Shown: in pieces, positions 41,421 to 49,980 of the stretch
Numbering within the stretch: the first letter of the stretch is position 1
Layout of the letters: every line of letters starts with the position of its first letter
Source: Mycobacterium sp. EPa45
Lineage (GTDB): Bacteria > Actinomycetota > Actinomycetes > Mycobacteriales > Mycobacteriaceae
Direction of reading: 5' to 3'
Length of the DNA: 64,000 nucleotides
Assembly (NCBI RefSeq): GCF_001021385.1
Contig: NZ_CP011773.1
Location: 3,410,001 to 3,474,000, forward strand
Notes under the pieces: model-generated
What the model was told of the DNA's origin: nothing
Database searches by the model: none
What the model saw: only the letters and a program-made list of their open reading frames with translations
Translations under genes and position numbers: made by a program

Positions 41421-42614
41421 TCAACCGCCGTGCAGACGTTCCCAAATGCGCTGCCGAAGCGACTGCTTGGGCTGGTTCACCGGTGGCACGGTGGCGACCG
41501 GTGCCGGGGGCGGCGGTGGTGCCGCGGCCTCGACCGGCGGCATGGCGGCCGGGTCAGCGTTCAGGTCCGCGGGGGGCGCCTGGGGCGGCGGCGCGGGCAC
41601 GTTCATCGTCATCGCCACGACGGGAGCGCTGTCAAAGGTGGGCTCGGTCGTCGACTCCGGTGCCTGAGCCGGGCGGGACCGCTCGTCGGCACCGGAGAGC
41701 GATTCCGGTGCGGGTGCCGGTGCCGTGACGGGCCGCAGCGGTGGCGCCTCGGCGGTGTTGACCACGTCGCGATGTTCGGGGCGCGCTCCCCGGTCGGGCA
41801 GCAGCTCGAGACCGACGGCCACCGAAGCGGACACCACAAACGCCACCACGCCGCCGGCCAGCAGCGCGGTCGCCCCGCGTAGTGCGGTCGAGTCCTGCCG
41901 GCGCGCTGCCGGCGCAGCGGGGAGGTCGAACAGCTGGTCGTCGGCCACACCGATGCCGTTCACCGAGGCCAGCGCCGCCCCGCGGGCAAGCGCTAACTCT
42001 GCCTCGGCCGGCGCGAATACCGGGATGCCCAGGATCTGCTCGAGGCGGCGGGCGATCGACTCCAACCCCTCGCCCGAACCCAGCAGCACCAGGCCGTCGG
42101 GCTCCCACTCGCTGCCACCCAGCATTTCGGAGAGCCAGTCGATCAGGTCCTGATCGGTTTCCAGGGCGTAGGTCACGGCCGTTTGCACTGCGCCCTCGCG
42201 TGCGTCGACGATCAACGCGACGATGGCTTCCGGCTCGACGACGCACACTGCGGTGACGTCGGAGCCGATGACCGCTCCGATGCCGCGGGCGAACGCCTCG
42301 GTGGCTTCGGGCAGGCGGATGGGGATGACGTTGGCGAACCCACAGTCCGCGAGCGATTCCAACAGCAGCGAGGCCTCCACGGAGGCGTCATCACTCCATG
42401 TCACACCGATGGACTGCAGGCGTTGTCCGCCCGCGATGGCCTGTGTGCGCGACAGCGCCTCGGCGACGAACTCCGAGGTCGTCACCGGGCTGAACCCGCC
42501 GCGGCGGACCTCGAACGCGTCGTGGCCCTTCGTGGCGCTCTCGGCGCCGTCGCCTTCGACCAGCACGAGGCCGACGGTGGTCGGGGTCATCGACAGTCCT
42601 AGGACGGTCTCCAA
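41421..42614 (-). CDS. Mycobacterial DUF7159-type protein with ATPase-like N-domain and Pro-rich tail
   Basis: The 397-residue protein begins ETVLGLSMTPTTVGLVLVEG, the start of a mycobacterial family related to actin/hexokinase-fold proteins. The N-terminal 240 residues contain VCVVEPEAIVALIVDAREG and LVLLGSGEGLESIARRLEQI. One transmembrane helix (about 255-280) follows, then a roughly 110-residue Pro/Ala-rich tail, presumably extracytoplasmic. TTG 42614 has GAGGAG 9 nt upstream. The role is unknown; the fold suggests nucleotide-dependent signalling across the membrane. The 229 bp upstream hold no supported gene. Confidence 0.7.
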   Translation of the reverse strand: METVLGLSMTPTTVGLVLVEGDGAESATKGHDAFEVRRGGFSPVTTSEFVAEALSRTQAIAGGQRLQSIGVTWSDDASVEASLLLESLADCGFANVIPIRLPEATEAFARGIGAVIGSDVTAVCVVEPEAIVALIVDAREGAVQTAVTYALETDQDLIDWLSEMLGGSEWEPDGLVLLGSGEGLESIARRLEQILGIPVFAPAEAELALARGAALASVNGIGVADDQLFDLPAAPAARRQDSTALRGATALLAGGVVAFVVSASVAVGLELLPDRGARPEHRDVVNTAEAPPLRPVTAPAPAPESLSGADERSRPAQAPESTTEPTFDSAPVVAMTMNVPAPPPQAPPADLNADPAAMPPVEAAAPPPPPAPVATVPPVNQPKQSLRQRIWERLHGG

Positions 42615-42843
42615 CTTCAAGCACTCCTCTTCGGTGCGCACTTGCCGGCCTCACACAACACGCAGACGCACCGAAAAGCCCGGTGCGGTACTGCGCTGGA
42701 AGCGCCGGAGAGCGTGGTCGCCTTCGATCTCCGTGGAGCCTACCCGCAGCGGCGTATACCGGCGAATGAGCACCATTCGGCACCGCGATGGCGACGATCC
42801 GATAACGGCGGCCCCGGAGGAGCCGACGACGAGTGCGGGCTGG

Positions 42844-43188
42844 TCAGCCCTGGTGTTGGGGAAGCGCGGCGACCATCGGGGTATCCACCCCGACCGGACC
42901 GAGCTCGCAGGCCCCGCCCGGGTTGCCGATCGGAGCATCGCGACCCGGCAGCACCTCGGTGAAGAAAGCGGCGTTGTCGGCGAGGAACTTCTTCTCCTCG
43001 TCGGGCAGATCACTCTCGAAGTAGATCGCGTCCACCTCGCAGAGGATCCGGCACGCGCCGCATTCCACGCATTCGACGGGGTTGATGTACATCGTCCGGT
43101 CACCCTCGTAGATGCAGTCGACCGGGCATTCCTGCATGCAGGCCTTGTGCTTGACATCGACACACGCACTGCTGATCACGTAGGTCAT
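42844..43188 (-). CDS. fdxA: 7Fe ferredoxin FdxA
   Basis: The 114-residue ferredoxin carries a 3Fe-4S plus 4Fe-4S arrangement: Cys9, 17, 21, 25 and Cys40, 43, 46, 50 in ISSACVDVKHKACMQECPVD and NPVECVECGACRILCEVDA. The C-terminal extension DLPDEEKKFLADNAAFFTEV is typical of actinobacterial FdxA. It acts as a low-potential electron carrier, and in M. tuberculosis fdxA (Rv2007c) belongs to the DosR hypoxia regulon. A DosR-type box lies 57 bp upstream of ATG 43188. Another transmembrane-protein gene precedes it on the same strand. Confidence 0.9.
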   Translation of the reverse strand: MTYVISSACVDVKHKACMQECPVDCIYEGDRTMYINPVECVECGACRILCEVDAIYFESDLPDEEKKFLADNAAFFTEVLPGRDAPIGNPGGACELGPVGVDTPMVAALPQHQG

Positions 43189-43244
43189 GACGCCGATTCT
43201 ATCTGTAACCCGCCGTATCATGTACGGGCAGAAGGCCCGTGAAG

Positions 43245-43264
43245 TCCGGGACGAAAGTCCCCGA
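43245..43264 (-). promoter_or_regulatory. DosR/DevR-type box upstream of fdxA
   Basis: The sequence contains GGGACGAAAGTCCC (43248-43261), a near-perfect palindrome differing at one core base from the DosR consensus GGGACTWWAGTCCC. It is centred 66 bp upstream of the fdxA start, between it and the preceding gene. Confidence 0.75.
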
Positions 43265-43283
43265 TCGCCGGGATACGCCCAGC

Positions 43284-43853
43284 TCAGCGCGGTAGCGCTG
43301 GGGTGACATCGATCCACCCCGTGGTGTCCCTGCGGTGGTCAGTGGTGTTGCGGCATTCACCGTAGATCTGCATTGTGGCCCGGTTGCTTCTGTCGTCATT
43401 GCGGAAGTAGATGACGATGACGCCGTCGCGGGTGAACGTGTGCCCGCCGGGATGCCGGTTGGGCGGCATTCCCTCAGTCCAGCCGTCGGCTGCCATCGTC
43501 GTTGCCAGCGAGTCGAAGTACTTCGGTGTCGCCAGGACGTCGGGAACGTCGAAGTTGAGATAGATCGCACCCTGATAGGGCGGCTCGTCGGCGTTCTTGC
43601 ACGACACGAGCAGATAACTTGCGCTGACGCCCTTGAGTTGGCCGGCACCGACGACCTCCCGCGCCGGTCCGAGCACCTGCGCTTTGGCCTGCTCGTCGGT
43701 CAGCGGCTGCGCCACCGGGTCGACCGCCGCGCCGCGCATATCCCGAAAGTGGTGCAGCGCAACAAAACTCAGGGCCAGAATCAAACTGACCAACAGGGCG
43801 GCCGCGATCAGCAACCGCGCGGGGCGGGAGCGCAGGACAGTCGCGGCGGGCAT
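43284..43853 (-). CDS. Single-pass membrane/exported protein of unknown function
   Basis: The 189-residue protein has an N-terminal transmembrane helix (LLIAAALLVSLILALSFVAL) and an extracytoplasmic alpha/beta domain (SASYLLVSCKNADEPPYQGA, DGVIVIYFRNDD, MQIYGECRNTTDHR) with two cysteines. I do not recognise the family. It lies upstream of fdxA on the same strand, with a DosR-like box 27 bp upstream of its own ATG, so hypoxia induction is possible. No ribosome site is strong. Confidence 0.6.
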   Translation of the reverse strand: MPAATVLRSRPARLLIAAALLVSLILALSFVALHHFRDMRGAAVDPVAQPLTDEQAKAQVLGPAREVVGAGQLKGVSASYLLVSCKNADEPPYQGAIYLNFDVPDVLATPKYFDSLATTMAADGWTEGMPPNRHPGGHTFTRDGVIVIYFRNDDRSNRATMQIYGECRNTTDHRRDTTGWIDVTPALPR

Positions 43854-43879
43854 GACCTCAACATAGTGACACCGAGCAA

Positions 43880-43894
43880 GGGACCAATGGCCCT
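43880..43894 (-). promoter_or_regulatory. Possible second DosR box upstream of the membrane-protein gene
   Basis: GGGACCAATGGCCCT resembles DosR-box variants (GGGAC then 4 nt then GGCCC) and lies 27 bp upstream of ATG 43853. It is weaker than the fdxA box. Confidence 0.5.
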
Positions 43895-44003
43895 ATGAGT
43901 TGCGGGCCTTCTACCCGCGACCGCGACTCGGTCGGACCAATAACGTCAAAGCTGTCATCGTGATGCGGCGTACGCCGGGGGATACGTCTCGATGGGTGCC
44001 CAC

Positions 44004-44044
44004 TCACCCGCCAAGGGTGAAGCCGGGGGCTGGCGAAGCGTCAG
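44004..44044 (-). terminator. Hairpins downstream of the cyclopropane synthase gene
   Basis: TCACCC/GGGTGA (44004-44009, 44015-44020) with a 5-nt loop, and GGGCTG/CAGCCC across the stop region up to about 44044, form two short stems at the 3' end of the gene. Confidence 0.4.
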
Positions 44045-44952
44045 CCCTTGGCCAGGGTGAACTGGCAGATGTCGGTATAGCCGTCACGGAACAGCTCGGC
44101 GCAGCCGGTCAGATACTTCATGTAGCGGTCGTAGACCTCGCGGGACTGCAGGGCGACGGCCTCTTCCTCATTCTCTTGCAGCGCTGCGGCCCACAGATCC
44201 AGCGTGCGGGCGTAGTGCAGCCGCAAGGGCTGAATTCGGTTGATGCTGAAGCCGGCACGGGTGGCGTGCTCGGTCACCGTCTCCGGCTGCGGAAGCCGCC
44301 CGCCGGGGAAGATCTCGTCCATGATGAATTTGAAGAACTTCAGGTGCCGCATGGTGATCGGCAGTGCGCGCGCCGTGAAGTCCTCGTCGCTCGGCTTGAC
44401 GATGGTGTGCAGCAACATGACACCGTCGGCGGGCAGCGTGTCGTAAGCCATCTTGAAGAACGCGTCGTAGCGGTCGTAGCCGAAATGTTCGAAGGCACCG
44501 ATGGAGACGATCCGGTCGACCTTCTCGTCGAACTGCTCCCAGCCCTCGAGCAGGACGCGCTTGGACCGTGAACTCTGCGATTCGTCGAAGAGATGCTGGA
44601 CATGCAGGGCCTGATTCTTGCTCAGTGTCAAGCCGATGACATTGACGTCGTACTTCTCCAGGGCGCGCATCATCGTCGCTCCCCAGCCACAGCCGATGTC
44701 GAGCAGCGTCATGCCCGGTTCGAGTCCGAGCTTTCCCAGCGACAAATCGATCTTCGCGATCTGCGCCTCTTCCAGCGTCAGGTCATCGCGCTCGAAATAT
44801 GCGCAGCTGTAGGTCTGAGTCGGGTCCAGGAACAGCCGATAGAAGTCGTCCGACAGGTCGTAATGATGCTGCACATCATCGAAGTGCGGCTCCATCTGCG
44901 GCGTTTTCGCGGGTGTTTTCAAAATCTCGATGTCCTGTTCTTGCGTCTGCAC
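44041..44952 (-). CDS. Mycolic acid cyclopropane synthase / methoxymycolate-type methyltransferase
   Basis: This 303-residue SAM-dependent methyltransferase of the CmaA/MmaA/PcaA family shows DVQHHYDLSDDFYRLFLDP, TYSCAYFERDDLTLEEAQ, SAM motif LLDIGCGWGATMMRA, VSIGAFEHFG and YMKYLTGCAELFRDGYTD. It resembles MmaA2/PcaA most. It modifies meromycolate double bonds, adding cyclopropane or methyl groups, in the cytosol. The start is uncertain: GTG 44952 gives a normal N-terminus; GTG 44982 and an internal ATG at PQMEPHF are alternatives. It is monocistronic. Confidence 0.88.
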   Translation of the reverse strand: MQTQEQDIEILKTPAKTPQMEPHFDDVQHHYDLSDDFYRLFLDPTQTYSCAYFERDDLTLEEAQIAKIDLSLGKLGLEPGMTLLDIGCGWGATMMRALEKYDVNVIGLTLSKNQALHVQHLFDESQSSRSKRVLLEGWEQFDEKVDRIVSIGAFEHFGYDRYDAFFKMAYDTLPADGVMLLHTIVKPSDEDFTARALPITMRHLKFFKFIMDEIFPGGRLPQPETVTEHATRAGFSINRIQPLRLHYARTLDLWAAALQENEEEAVALQSREVYDRYMKYLTGCAELFRDGYTDICQFTLAKG

Positions 44953-45069
44953 TCCGGTCCACCCCCGCGAGACCAGTCGCACTCCCCTGGTGACGTATCC
45001 CGGGTAGCCTACGCGACTGCGCTCAAACTCCACACCTGAGCAAACTGGACGGCGCCTGGGTGCAAGCTG

Positions 45070-45309
45070 TCATGAAGATTTTTCGGCGTCGCCCTCGTTG
45101 CCGAATTTCGGCCGTCCTTCCTCGTCAAGCCAGTCGTTGACTGCCGTCCCCGTGACGGTGTTGTCGGATCCGGGCAACACCGCGGTCGGCCGGTCCTCGT
45201 AGGACGTCATCATTTCTTTAGCTTTGGCCTTCGCGCTGTCGTCCGGCTCGGGTTTTTCGATCGCCGGCTCCCGCTGGTCGGGGCTTTCGGAGCGTTCCGG
45301 TGTGCTCAC
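45070..45309 (-). CDS. Small acidic hydrophilic protein
   Basis: The 79-residue protein is disordered, acidic and Lys-rich (STPERSESPDQREPAIEKPE), with a more ordered C-terminal half (TSYEDRPTAVLPGSDNTVTG, VNDWLDEEGRPKFG). It has no signal peptide or motif. AAGGAA 8 nt before GTG 45309 supports the start. I can name no function. It lies between the cyclopropane synthase (same strand, downstream) and pepA (divergent, 161 bp away). Confidence 0.6.
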   Translation of the reverse strand: MSTPERSESPDQREPAIEKPEPDDSAKAKAKEMMTSYEDRPTAVLPGSDNTVTGTAVNDWLDEEGRPKFGNEGDAEKSS

Positions 45310-45470
45310 GATGGGGTTCCTTCGCGTTCGGTTCCGAGCGGACGTGATGCTTGCATGGGTCTGCCCACTAATGTGACGCACCAAACAGTGCGATCGCCGT
45401 CAGCAACCCCGCGAACGGCCAAAAGGCCATCCGAATGTTATGTACGCCGCTTTTCGGGCAAAGTTGAGTC

Positions 45471-46541
45471 ATGGACGCAACGCCATCTCGTCATCGGCGC
45501 CGGCTATTGACCGTGCTGGCCGCCCTTCTGCTGGTGCCCGGTCTGCTCTCCGGACCGGCCCACGCGGCACCTGTAGTTGGTGTGCCGGCTCCCCTGGCGC
45601 CGCTGGACCAGTCGGCGGTGATGGGCCGGGTCACCCCTGGCCTGGTCGACATCAACACGACGCTCAACTATCAGAGCGCCGTCGGTGCGGGCACCGGCAT
45701 CGTGCTCGATCCCAGCGGCGAGGTGCTGACCAACAACCACGTCATCGAAGGCGCCACCAGCATCACGGCGACCAGCCTGGCCAACGGGCGCACCTACCCT
45801 GTCGACGTCATCGGCTTCGACCGGGCCAATGACATCGCCCTGGTGCGGTTGCGTGGCGCCGGGGACCTGCCCGTCGCATCACTGGGCACCTCGTCGTCGC
45901 TGGCGGTCGGTGACCCGATCGCGGCGATCGGCAATGCCGGTGGGGCGGGTGGGGCCCCGAGTTTCTCGCCGGGCAATGTCACGCAGCTCGGCGCTTCAGT
46001 GCGGGCATCCGACGAATCCGGCGGTGGCTCACGGGAGCTCACCGATCTGATCCGGGTGGCCGCCGACGTGCGCCCCGGTGATTCCGGTGGCCCGCTGGTC
46101 AACGCTGCCGGCCAGGTGGTCGGCGTCAACGTCGCCGCGACGCTGACCTACCGGATGGGCAACGTGCGCGGCGGCGAGGGCTTCGCGATCCCGATCGACC
46201 GTGCGCTCGGCGTCGCGGGCGCGATCCGGTCCGGCGGCGGCCCCGGCATTCATATCGGCGACACCGCCTTCATCGGTGTCGGAATCGCCGACCCGGCAGC
46301 CGGCGGACCATCGGGAGCCGTTGTGCGCCAGGTTCTTCCGGATACCGCCGCACGCGGCGCGGGCCTCGCGGCGGGTGACGTCATCACCTCGGCGGACGGG
46401 GTGCCGATCAACACCGCCACCGACCTCTCCAACTTCATGGACGCCCACCATCCCGGTGACACCATCACGTTGAACTGGGTGGACCGCGAGGGCAATCCCC
46501 GCAGCGCGCCCATCGTGCTCGGCGCGGGCCCGGTCGGCTGA
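45471..46541 (+). CDS. pepA: PepA-type secreted serine protease with PDZ domain
   Basis: The 356-residue exported trypsin-like protease is of the HtrA/S1C class. It has a signal peptide (RLLTVLAALLLVPGLLSGPA, cleavage after HAA), His90 in LTNNHVIEG, Asp121 in NDIALVRL and Ser205 in RPGDSGGPLVN. A C-terminal PDZ domain (GAVVRQVLPDTAARGAGLAA) follows. It matches mycobacterial PepA (Mtb32A/Rv0125) in order and length. It acts outside the cytosol on unknown substrates. It is transcribed alone and converges with a methyltransferase gene 2 bp away. Confidence 0.88.
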   Translation: MDATPSRHRRRLLTVLAALLLVPGLLSGPAHAAPVVGVPAPLAPLDQSAVMGRVTPGLVDINTTLNYQSAVGAGTGIVLDPSGEVLTNNHVIEGATSITATSLANGRTYPVDVIGFDRANDIALVRLRGAGDLPVASLGTSSSLAVGDPIAAIGNAGGAGGAPSFSPGNVTQLGASVRASDESGGGSRELTDLIRVAADVRPGDSGGPLVNAAGQVVGVNVAATLTYRMGNVRGGEGFAIPIDRALGVAGAIRSGGGPGIHIGDTAFIGVGIADPAAGGPSGAVVRQVLPDTAARGAGLAAGDVITSADGVPINTATDLSNFMDAHHPGDTITLNWVDREGNPRSAPIVLGAGPVG

Positions 46542-46543
46542 AC

Positions 46544-47320
46544 TCAGGCCCGCAACTCGGCCCGCAGCTGCATGAACCGGAACAGACCCGGACGGCCGGC
46601 GACCGGCTGGTAGGCGCCGACCATATCGTCGACAAACGCCGCACGGTCAGAATCGGGCAGACGGTCGGTCCACGCCGTCGAACCCACACTGCACCAGGCG
46701 GTGAACCGCTCGACGGTCCCGAAATCCCACTCGCGGTCACGCACCGTCATCGCATCCACCCGCAGACCGCAACTTTCGGCCAGTTCGCGCAGCGCTGCCG
46801 GATCGGGATGGCTGAAGGGAGCGCTGAATCCGGCGAAATAGGATACCCAGCGGTCGCCGGCGGCCACCTGCATGGCAGTGGACTCGATGCTGGGTCGCGT
46901 TCCCCCGCAGACCATTTGGATCAGGGCGCGGCCCTGCGGGCGCAGCACCGCGGCGATACCGGCGATCGCGTCGCCGAGCTGAACCACCCAGTGCAACGCG
47001 TTGAACGAGACGACCATGTCGAAGCTCCTGCCGAACGGCAGTTGTCGCGCGTCGGCGCATACGAAAACCGGCCCGGCCGGCGACGACGGGCCGGAATGCC
47101 CTGCGGTGGCGACCATCCGCGGCGAGGCGTCGACTCCGACGATGTAGCCGCGTGGGAGGCGGGTGCCGATCTCGCGGGTGAGGAAGCCGTCGCCGCAACC
47201 GATGTCGAGGACCCACTCGCCACCGTCGACGACGAGTTCGGCCAGTGTCTCGGCGGCGACCGTGCGCTGCAGGCTGCTGACCCGGCTGTAGTCCCGGCCG
47301 CTCCAGTCCGCCACCGACAC
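46544..47320 (-). CDS. Class I SAM-dependent methyltransferase
   Basis: The 258-residue methyltransferase_11-type protein has motif I VLDIGCGDGFLTREI, acidic loop VGVDASPRM, post-motif FDMVVSFNALHWV and a C-terminal substrate domain. It resembles trans-aconitate or cypemycin-type methyltransferases; the substrate is not known. GTG 47320 is selected as start because a leading TTG at 47350 would add ten hydrophobic residues with no family look. It is divergent from the chorismate mutase gene over 51 bp. Confidence 0.75.
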   Translation of the reverse strand: MSVADWSGRDYSRVSSLQRTVAAETLAELVVDGGEWVLDIGCGDGFLTREIGTRLPRGYIVGVDASPRMVATAGHSGPSSPAGPVFVCADARQLPFGRSFDMVVSFNALHWVVQLGDAIAGIAAVLRPQGRALIQMVCGGTRPSIESTAMQVAAGDRWVSYFAGFSAPFSHPDPAALRELAESCGLRVDAMTVRDREWDFGTVERFTAWCSVGSTAWTDRLPDSDRAAFVDDMVGAYQPVAGRPGLFRFMQLRAELRA

Positions 47321-47371
47321 AGTTAACGTCAATGCCGGTATCGGGGGCAATAGTCGTCAAGGATGGGTCTC

Positions 47372-47938
47372 ATGACCACTGCCCTGGCGCGCGGCGCCGC
47401 AGCGATGATGGCGATCACGGCGCTGGCGACCGCCGCACCGGCCTTGGCCGATTCACCGGGACCGCTGTACGAACTGGTCGACGCGGCGGCGCAGCGCCTG
47501 CAGACCGCTGACGCGGTGGCCGCCAACAAGTGGTTGACCGGCGGCCCGATCACCGACCCCGCCCGGGTGCAGCAGGTGCTGGCCGCGGTGTCCAAGGATG
47601 CCGAATCACGTGGTGTGGCAACCGATTACGTTGCCACTATCTTCACCAACCAGATCAATGCCACCGAGGCGATCGAGTACGCGAGGTTCGCCGGCTGGAA
47701 GTTCGACCCGGCCGGGGCCCCGACATCCGCCCCTGACCTCGCATCGTCCCGCACGGCGATCGACGCCCTCAATCGCCGAATGGTCGAACAGATCGCCGCG
47801 CAGGGGCCGCTGTTGCACTCACCGGGATGCGGCGTCGAGCTGGACGCGGCCAAGAACGCAGTCGCCGCGCAGCGCCAGTTCGACGATCTGTACCGCACGG
47901 CGCTGGACGCCGCCACCCGGTCGTACTGCGGGTTCTAA
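47372..47938 (+). CDS. Secreted chorismate mutase (AroQ-gamma)
   Basis: The 188-residue exported chorismate mutase is of the AroQ-gamma class. It has a signal peptide (MMAITALATAAPALA), then the all-helical mutase with LVDAAAQRLQTADAVAANKW, INATEAIEYARFAGWKF and DALNRRMVEQI. A disulfide pair (SPGCGVEL, SYCGF) matches M. tuberculosis Rv1885c. It converts chorismate to prephenate outside the cytosol, a reaction whose purpose there is unclear. AAGGA 8 nt before ATG 47372 favours it over ATG 47363. Its stop overlaps the convergent DUF4331 gene. Confidence 0.88.
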   Translation: MTTALARGAAAMMAITALATAAPALADSPGPLYELVDAAAQRLQTADAVAANKWLTGGPITDPARVQQVLAAVSKDAESRGVATDYVATIFTNQINATEAIEYARFAGWKFDPAGAPTSAPDLASSRTAIDALNRRMVEQIAAQGPLLHSPGCGVELDAAKNAVAAQRQFDDLYRTALDAATRSYCGF

Positions 47939-48945
47939 TCCGAGGGGTGCGGGTTGCCCAGGTAGGGGAACACGTCCAGGGTGTCGGTGTGCGGGGCGAG
48001 ACCGCTGGGCGGGCAGTCGCCCTTGGTCAGGAACGCCAGCCGATAGTCGATGACGTCGTCTTTGAACGTCCGCCCGTTCGGGTACTTGGCCGGCTTGGCC
48101 GGATCGAACGTCAGCATGTCGGGCAGGGTGCCCTCGGTGTCGATCGCCTCGATGGCCTCGTCATCGGTGTAACCACCGGTATGCCCCATCAAGTGGATGA
48201 ACTGCCCGATCCAGCGCTCGCGGTCGCGGATCGGCTCGCTGGCGTTGTATTCCTCTTTGGTGTCGTCGGTGTTGAAGAAGCTGCTCACCGACGGGTGACC
48301 GGCGCGGTCGACGTGGAGCAGTTCGCCGTCGCGGTTGAGGCTGCAGCGCCCCCATATCCGGAGGTCGGGATCGGGGCCGAGCTCGGCGGTCGGCAGCTCG
48401 ATGGCGATCGAGAACACGTTGGCGCTTGTGTTCGAGTCCACCCCGGTCCACGGCGATTCACCGCCGAGATGTGGCGCGGTGAAGTTACGGCCGCCGGTGA
48501 TGTCGAACAGATTCTTGATGCCGTCGAAGTCGAAGAAGAACGCGTCGCTGCGCGCACCGGCGGCGAAGGTGTAGCCGTCCGACGAGACGACATTGGCGGT
48601 CGGTCCGAACGACACGTCGACAGCCTCGAAGATCTTCTCGCCCACGGCATATGGTGACTCGGCCTCGTCGCCGACCGCCTTGAAGACATCGACGGTCTGG
48701 CGCCCGTCCTCGGGCACCGAGAACACGAAGCTGAACGCGATGTCGTTGCGCAGGTCGCCGTTGTTGTCGACAGCCAACCGATAGATCGCGTCGGGATGCA
48801 GGGCGTCGGCGTTCGGGTTGGCGTTCAAGATGAGCACCGTTCGGCCCGCGTCGGCCGGCGACTGAAATGCATAGAGATCACAAAGATCCAGTCGCTGGTC
48901 GCCCAGTGGTGGGCCGAGGCTCAGGCCGGTGAAGTGATTCGACAT
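47935..48945 (-). CDS. DUF4331 family protein
   Basis: The 336-residue DUF4331-type protein has a conserved N-terminus (GDQRLDLCDLYAFQSP), ILNANPNAD, then DNNGDLRNDIAFSFVFS and FFFDFDGIKNLF. It is a predicted beta-propeller-like or beta-rich protein without a signal peptide. Its function is unknown in the literature I know. It lies 18 bp downstream of an F420-type LLM oxidoreductase on the same strand and is probably cotranscribed. The stops of this gene and chorismate mutase share CTAA (47935-47938). Confidence 0.75.
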   Translation of the reverse strand: MSNHFTGLSLGPPLGDQRLDLCDLYAFQSPADAGRTVLILNANPNADALHPDAIYRLAVDNNGDLRNDIAFSFVFSVPEDGRQTVDVFKAVGDEAESPYAVGEKIFEAVDVSFGPTANVVSSDGYTFAAGARSDAFFFDFDGIKNLFDITGGRNFTAPHLGGESPWTGVDSNTSANVFSIAIELPTAELGPDPDLRIWGRCSLNRDGELLHVDRAGHPSVSSFFNTDDTKEEYNASEPIRDRERWIGQFIHLMGHTGGYTDDEAIEAIDTEGTLPDMLTFDPAKPAKYPNGRTFKDDVIDYRLAFLTKGDCPPSGLAPHTDTLDVFPYLGNPHPSD

Positions 48946-48963
48946 CAGCGGTACTCTGCCGGA

Positions 48964-49854
48964 TCAGTTCTGCCGCGGCAACAGCTCGTCGATGAAACGT
49001 TCGATGAACTCGTCCACCGGCGTCTCGCCGACCGGCCGGATGACGAACTTGCTCAGCCCCGCGGCGATCAGCCCGTCAAGCTGCCGGTGCAGCTGCGGCC
49101 AGTCGCCGGCGATCAATTCGGCCGGATCGACGTCGGACCGCCGGGACCGGACGGCGGCGGCGATCTCGCCGGGCAGCTGACCGTCGGCGACCGCCAGGCT
49201 CAGCCCGTAGTGGTCCGGCTCGACCGTGCGACCCGCCTCGGCGGCGGCCCGCTCGATGCTCTCCCGCGCGCCGCGCGCCTCCTCAGCAGTGAGGAAGCTG
49301 CCAAGCCAGCCGTCGGCCAGCCGCCCGATCCGGCGAAACGCGGCGGGCGCCGAGCCGCCGAGCCAGATGTCGACCGGGCCCGGCGGCTGGACGCCCAGCG
49401 ACACACCGGCGAGTTGAAAGTACCGGCCGTCGAACGTGACCTCGTCACCAGTGAGCAAGGCGCGCAACACTTCCAAGGCTTCGTCGAACACCGCGGCGCG
49501 CTGCCCGTCGGGGACCGGGAACAAGTCCCATTCCGCCTTCGACGCCGGGCGCAGACCGAATGCCGGCAGCACCCGCTTTGGAGCCAGGGCGGCCAGCGAT
49601 GCCAGCTGTTTGGCGACCAGCACCGGGTTGCGGCCGGGCAGTACCGCCACCGAGGTGCCGACCTTCAGCCGGCTGGTGCGGCCCAGGGTGTAGGCCATCC
49701 CGGCGAACGGGTCGACGGCGGGGGTGTAGACCAACTCCGAGAACCACAGCGAGTCGACGCCCGCGGACTCGAGCCGATCGACGATGCGCGGCAGTTCCTC
49801 GACTCCGGTGTTGAACCCCAAACTGACCCCGAACCGGATCTTCACTGCGCCCAC
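48964..49854 (-). CDS. LLM-class F420-dependent oxidoreductase
   Basis: The 296-residue luciferase-like TIM-barrel enzyme is of the F420-dependent class (the TIGR03854-type group). It shows IRFGVSLGFNTGVEELPRIV, VDSLWFSELVYTPAVDPFAG, VGTSVAVLPGRNPVLVAKQL and VDIWLGGSAPAAFRRIGRLA. It reduces or oxidises an unknown organic substrate using F420. GTG 49854 is preferred because TACCGT lies 6 nt upstream (leaderless); GTG 49845 is the alternative. It is first in an operon with DUF4331. Confidence 0.8.
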   Translation of the reverse strand: MGAVKIRFGVSLGFNTGVEELPRIVDRLESAGVDSLWFSELVYTPAVDPFAGMAYTLGRTSRLKVGTSVAVLPGRNPVLVAKQLASLAALAPKRVLPAFGLRPASKAEWDLFPVPDGQRAAVFDEALEVLRALLTGDEVTFDGRYFQLAGVSLGVQPPGPVDIWLGGSAPAAFRRIGRLADGWLGSFLTAEEARGARESIERAAAEAGRTVEPDHYGLSLAVADGQLPGEIAAAVRSRRSDVDPAELIAGDWPQLHRQLDGLIAAGLSKFVIRPVGETPVDEFIERFIDELLPRQN

Positions 49855-49860
49855 CCCGCC

Positions 49861-49866
49861 ACGGTA
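49861..49866 (-). promoter_or_regulatory. -10 box of a leaderless promoter for the LLM-DUF4331 operon
   Basis: On the minus strand TACCGT is followed by GGCGGG and then GTG at 49854 (6-nt spacing). Confidence 0.5.
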
Positions 49867-49980
49867 TCCCGCTTGCGAAGGCGACACAGTGGCGGATGTA
49901 CCCGGTTTGGGCGGTCGCGCAGCTTAGCCTATGGGTGTGACGGGTGTTACGGATGTGACTTCAGGACGCAGGATCGTGAC

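Noticed and set aside
43248-43290. Structured GC-rich leader of fdxA as a possible riboswitch
   Set aside because: The palindrome is fully explained by a DosR box and no conserved RNA fold was recognised.
48796-49980. Extension of the polysaccharide deacetylase frame
   Set aside because: It overlaps the LLM oxidoreductase antisense; the Tat signal at 49981 marks the true start.
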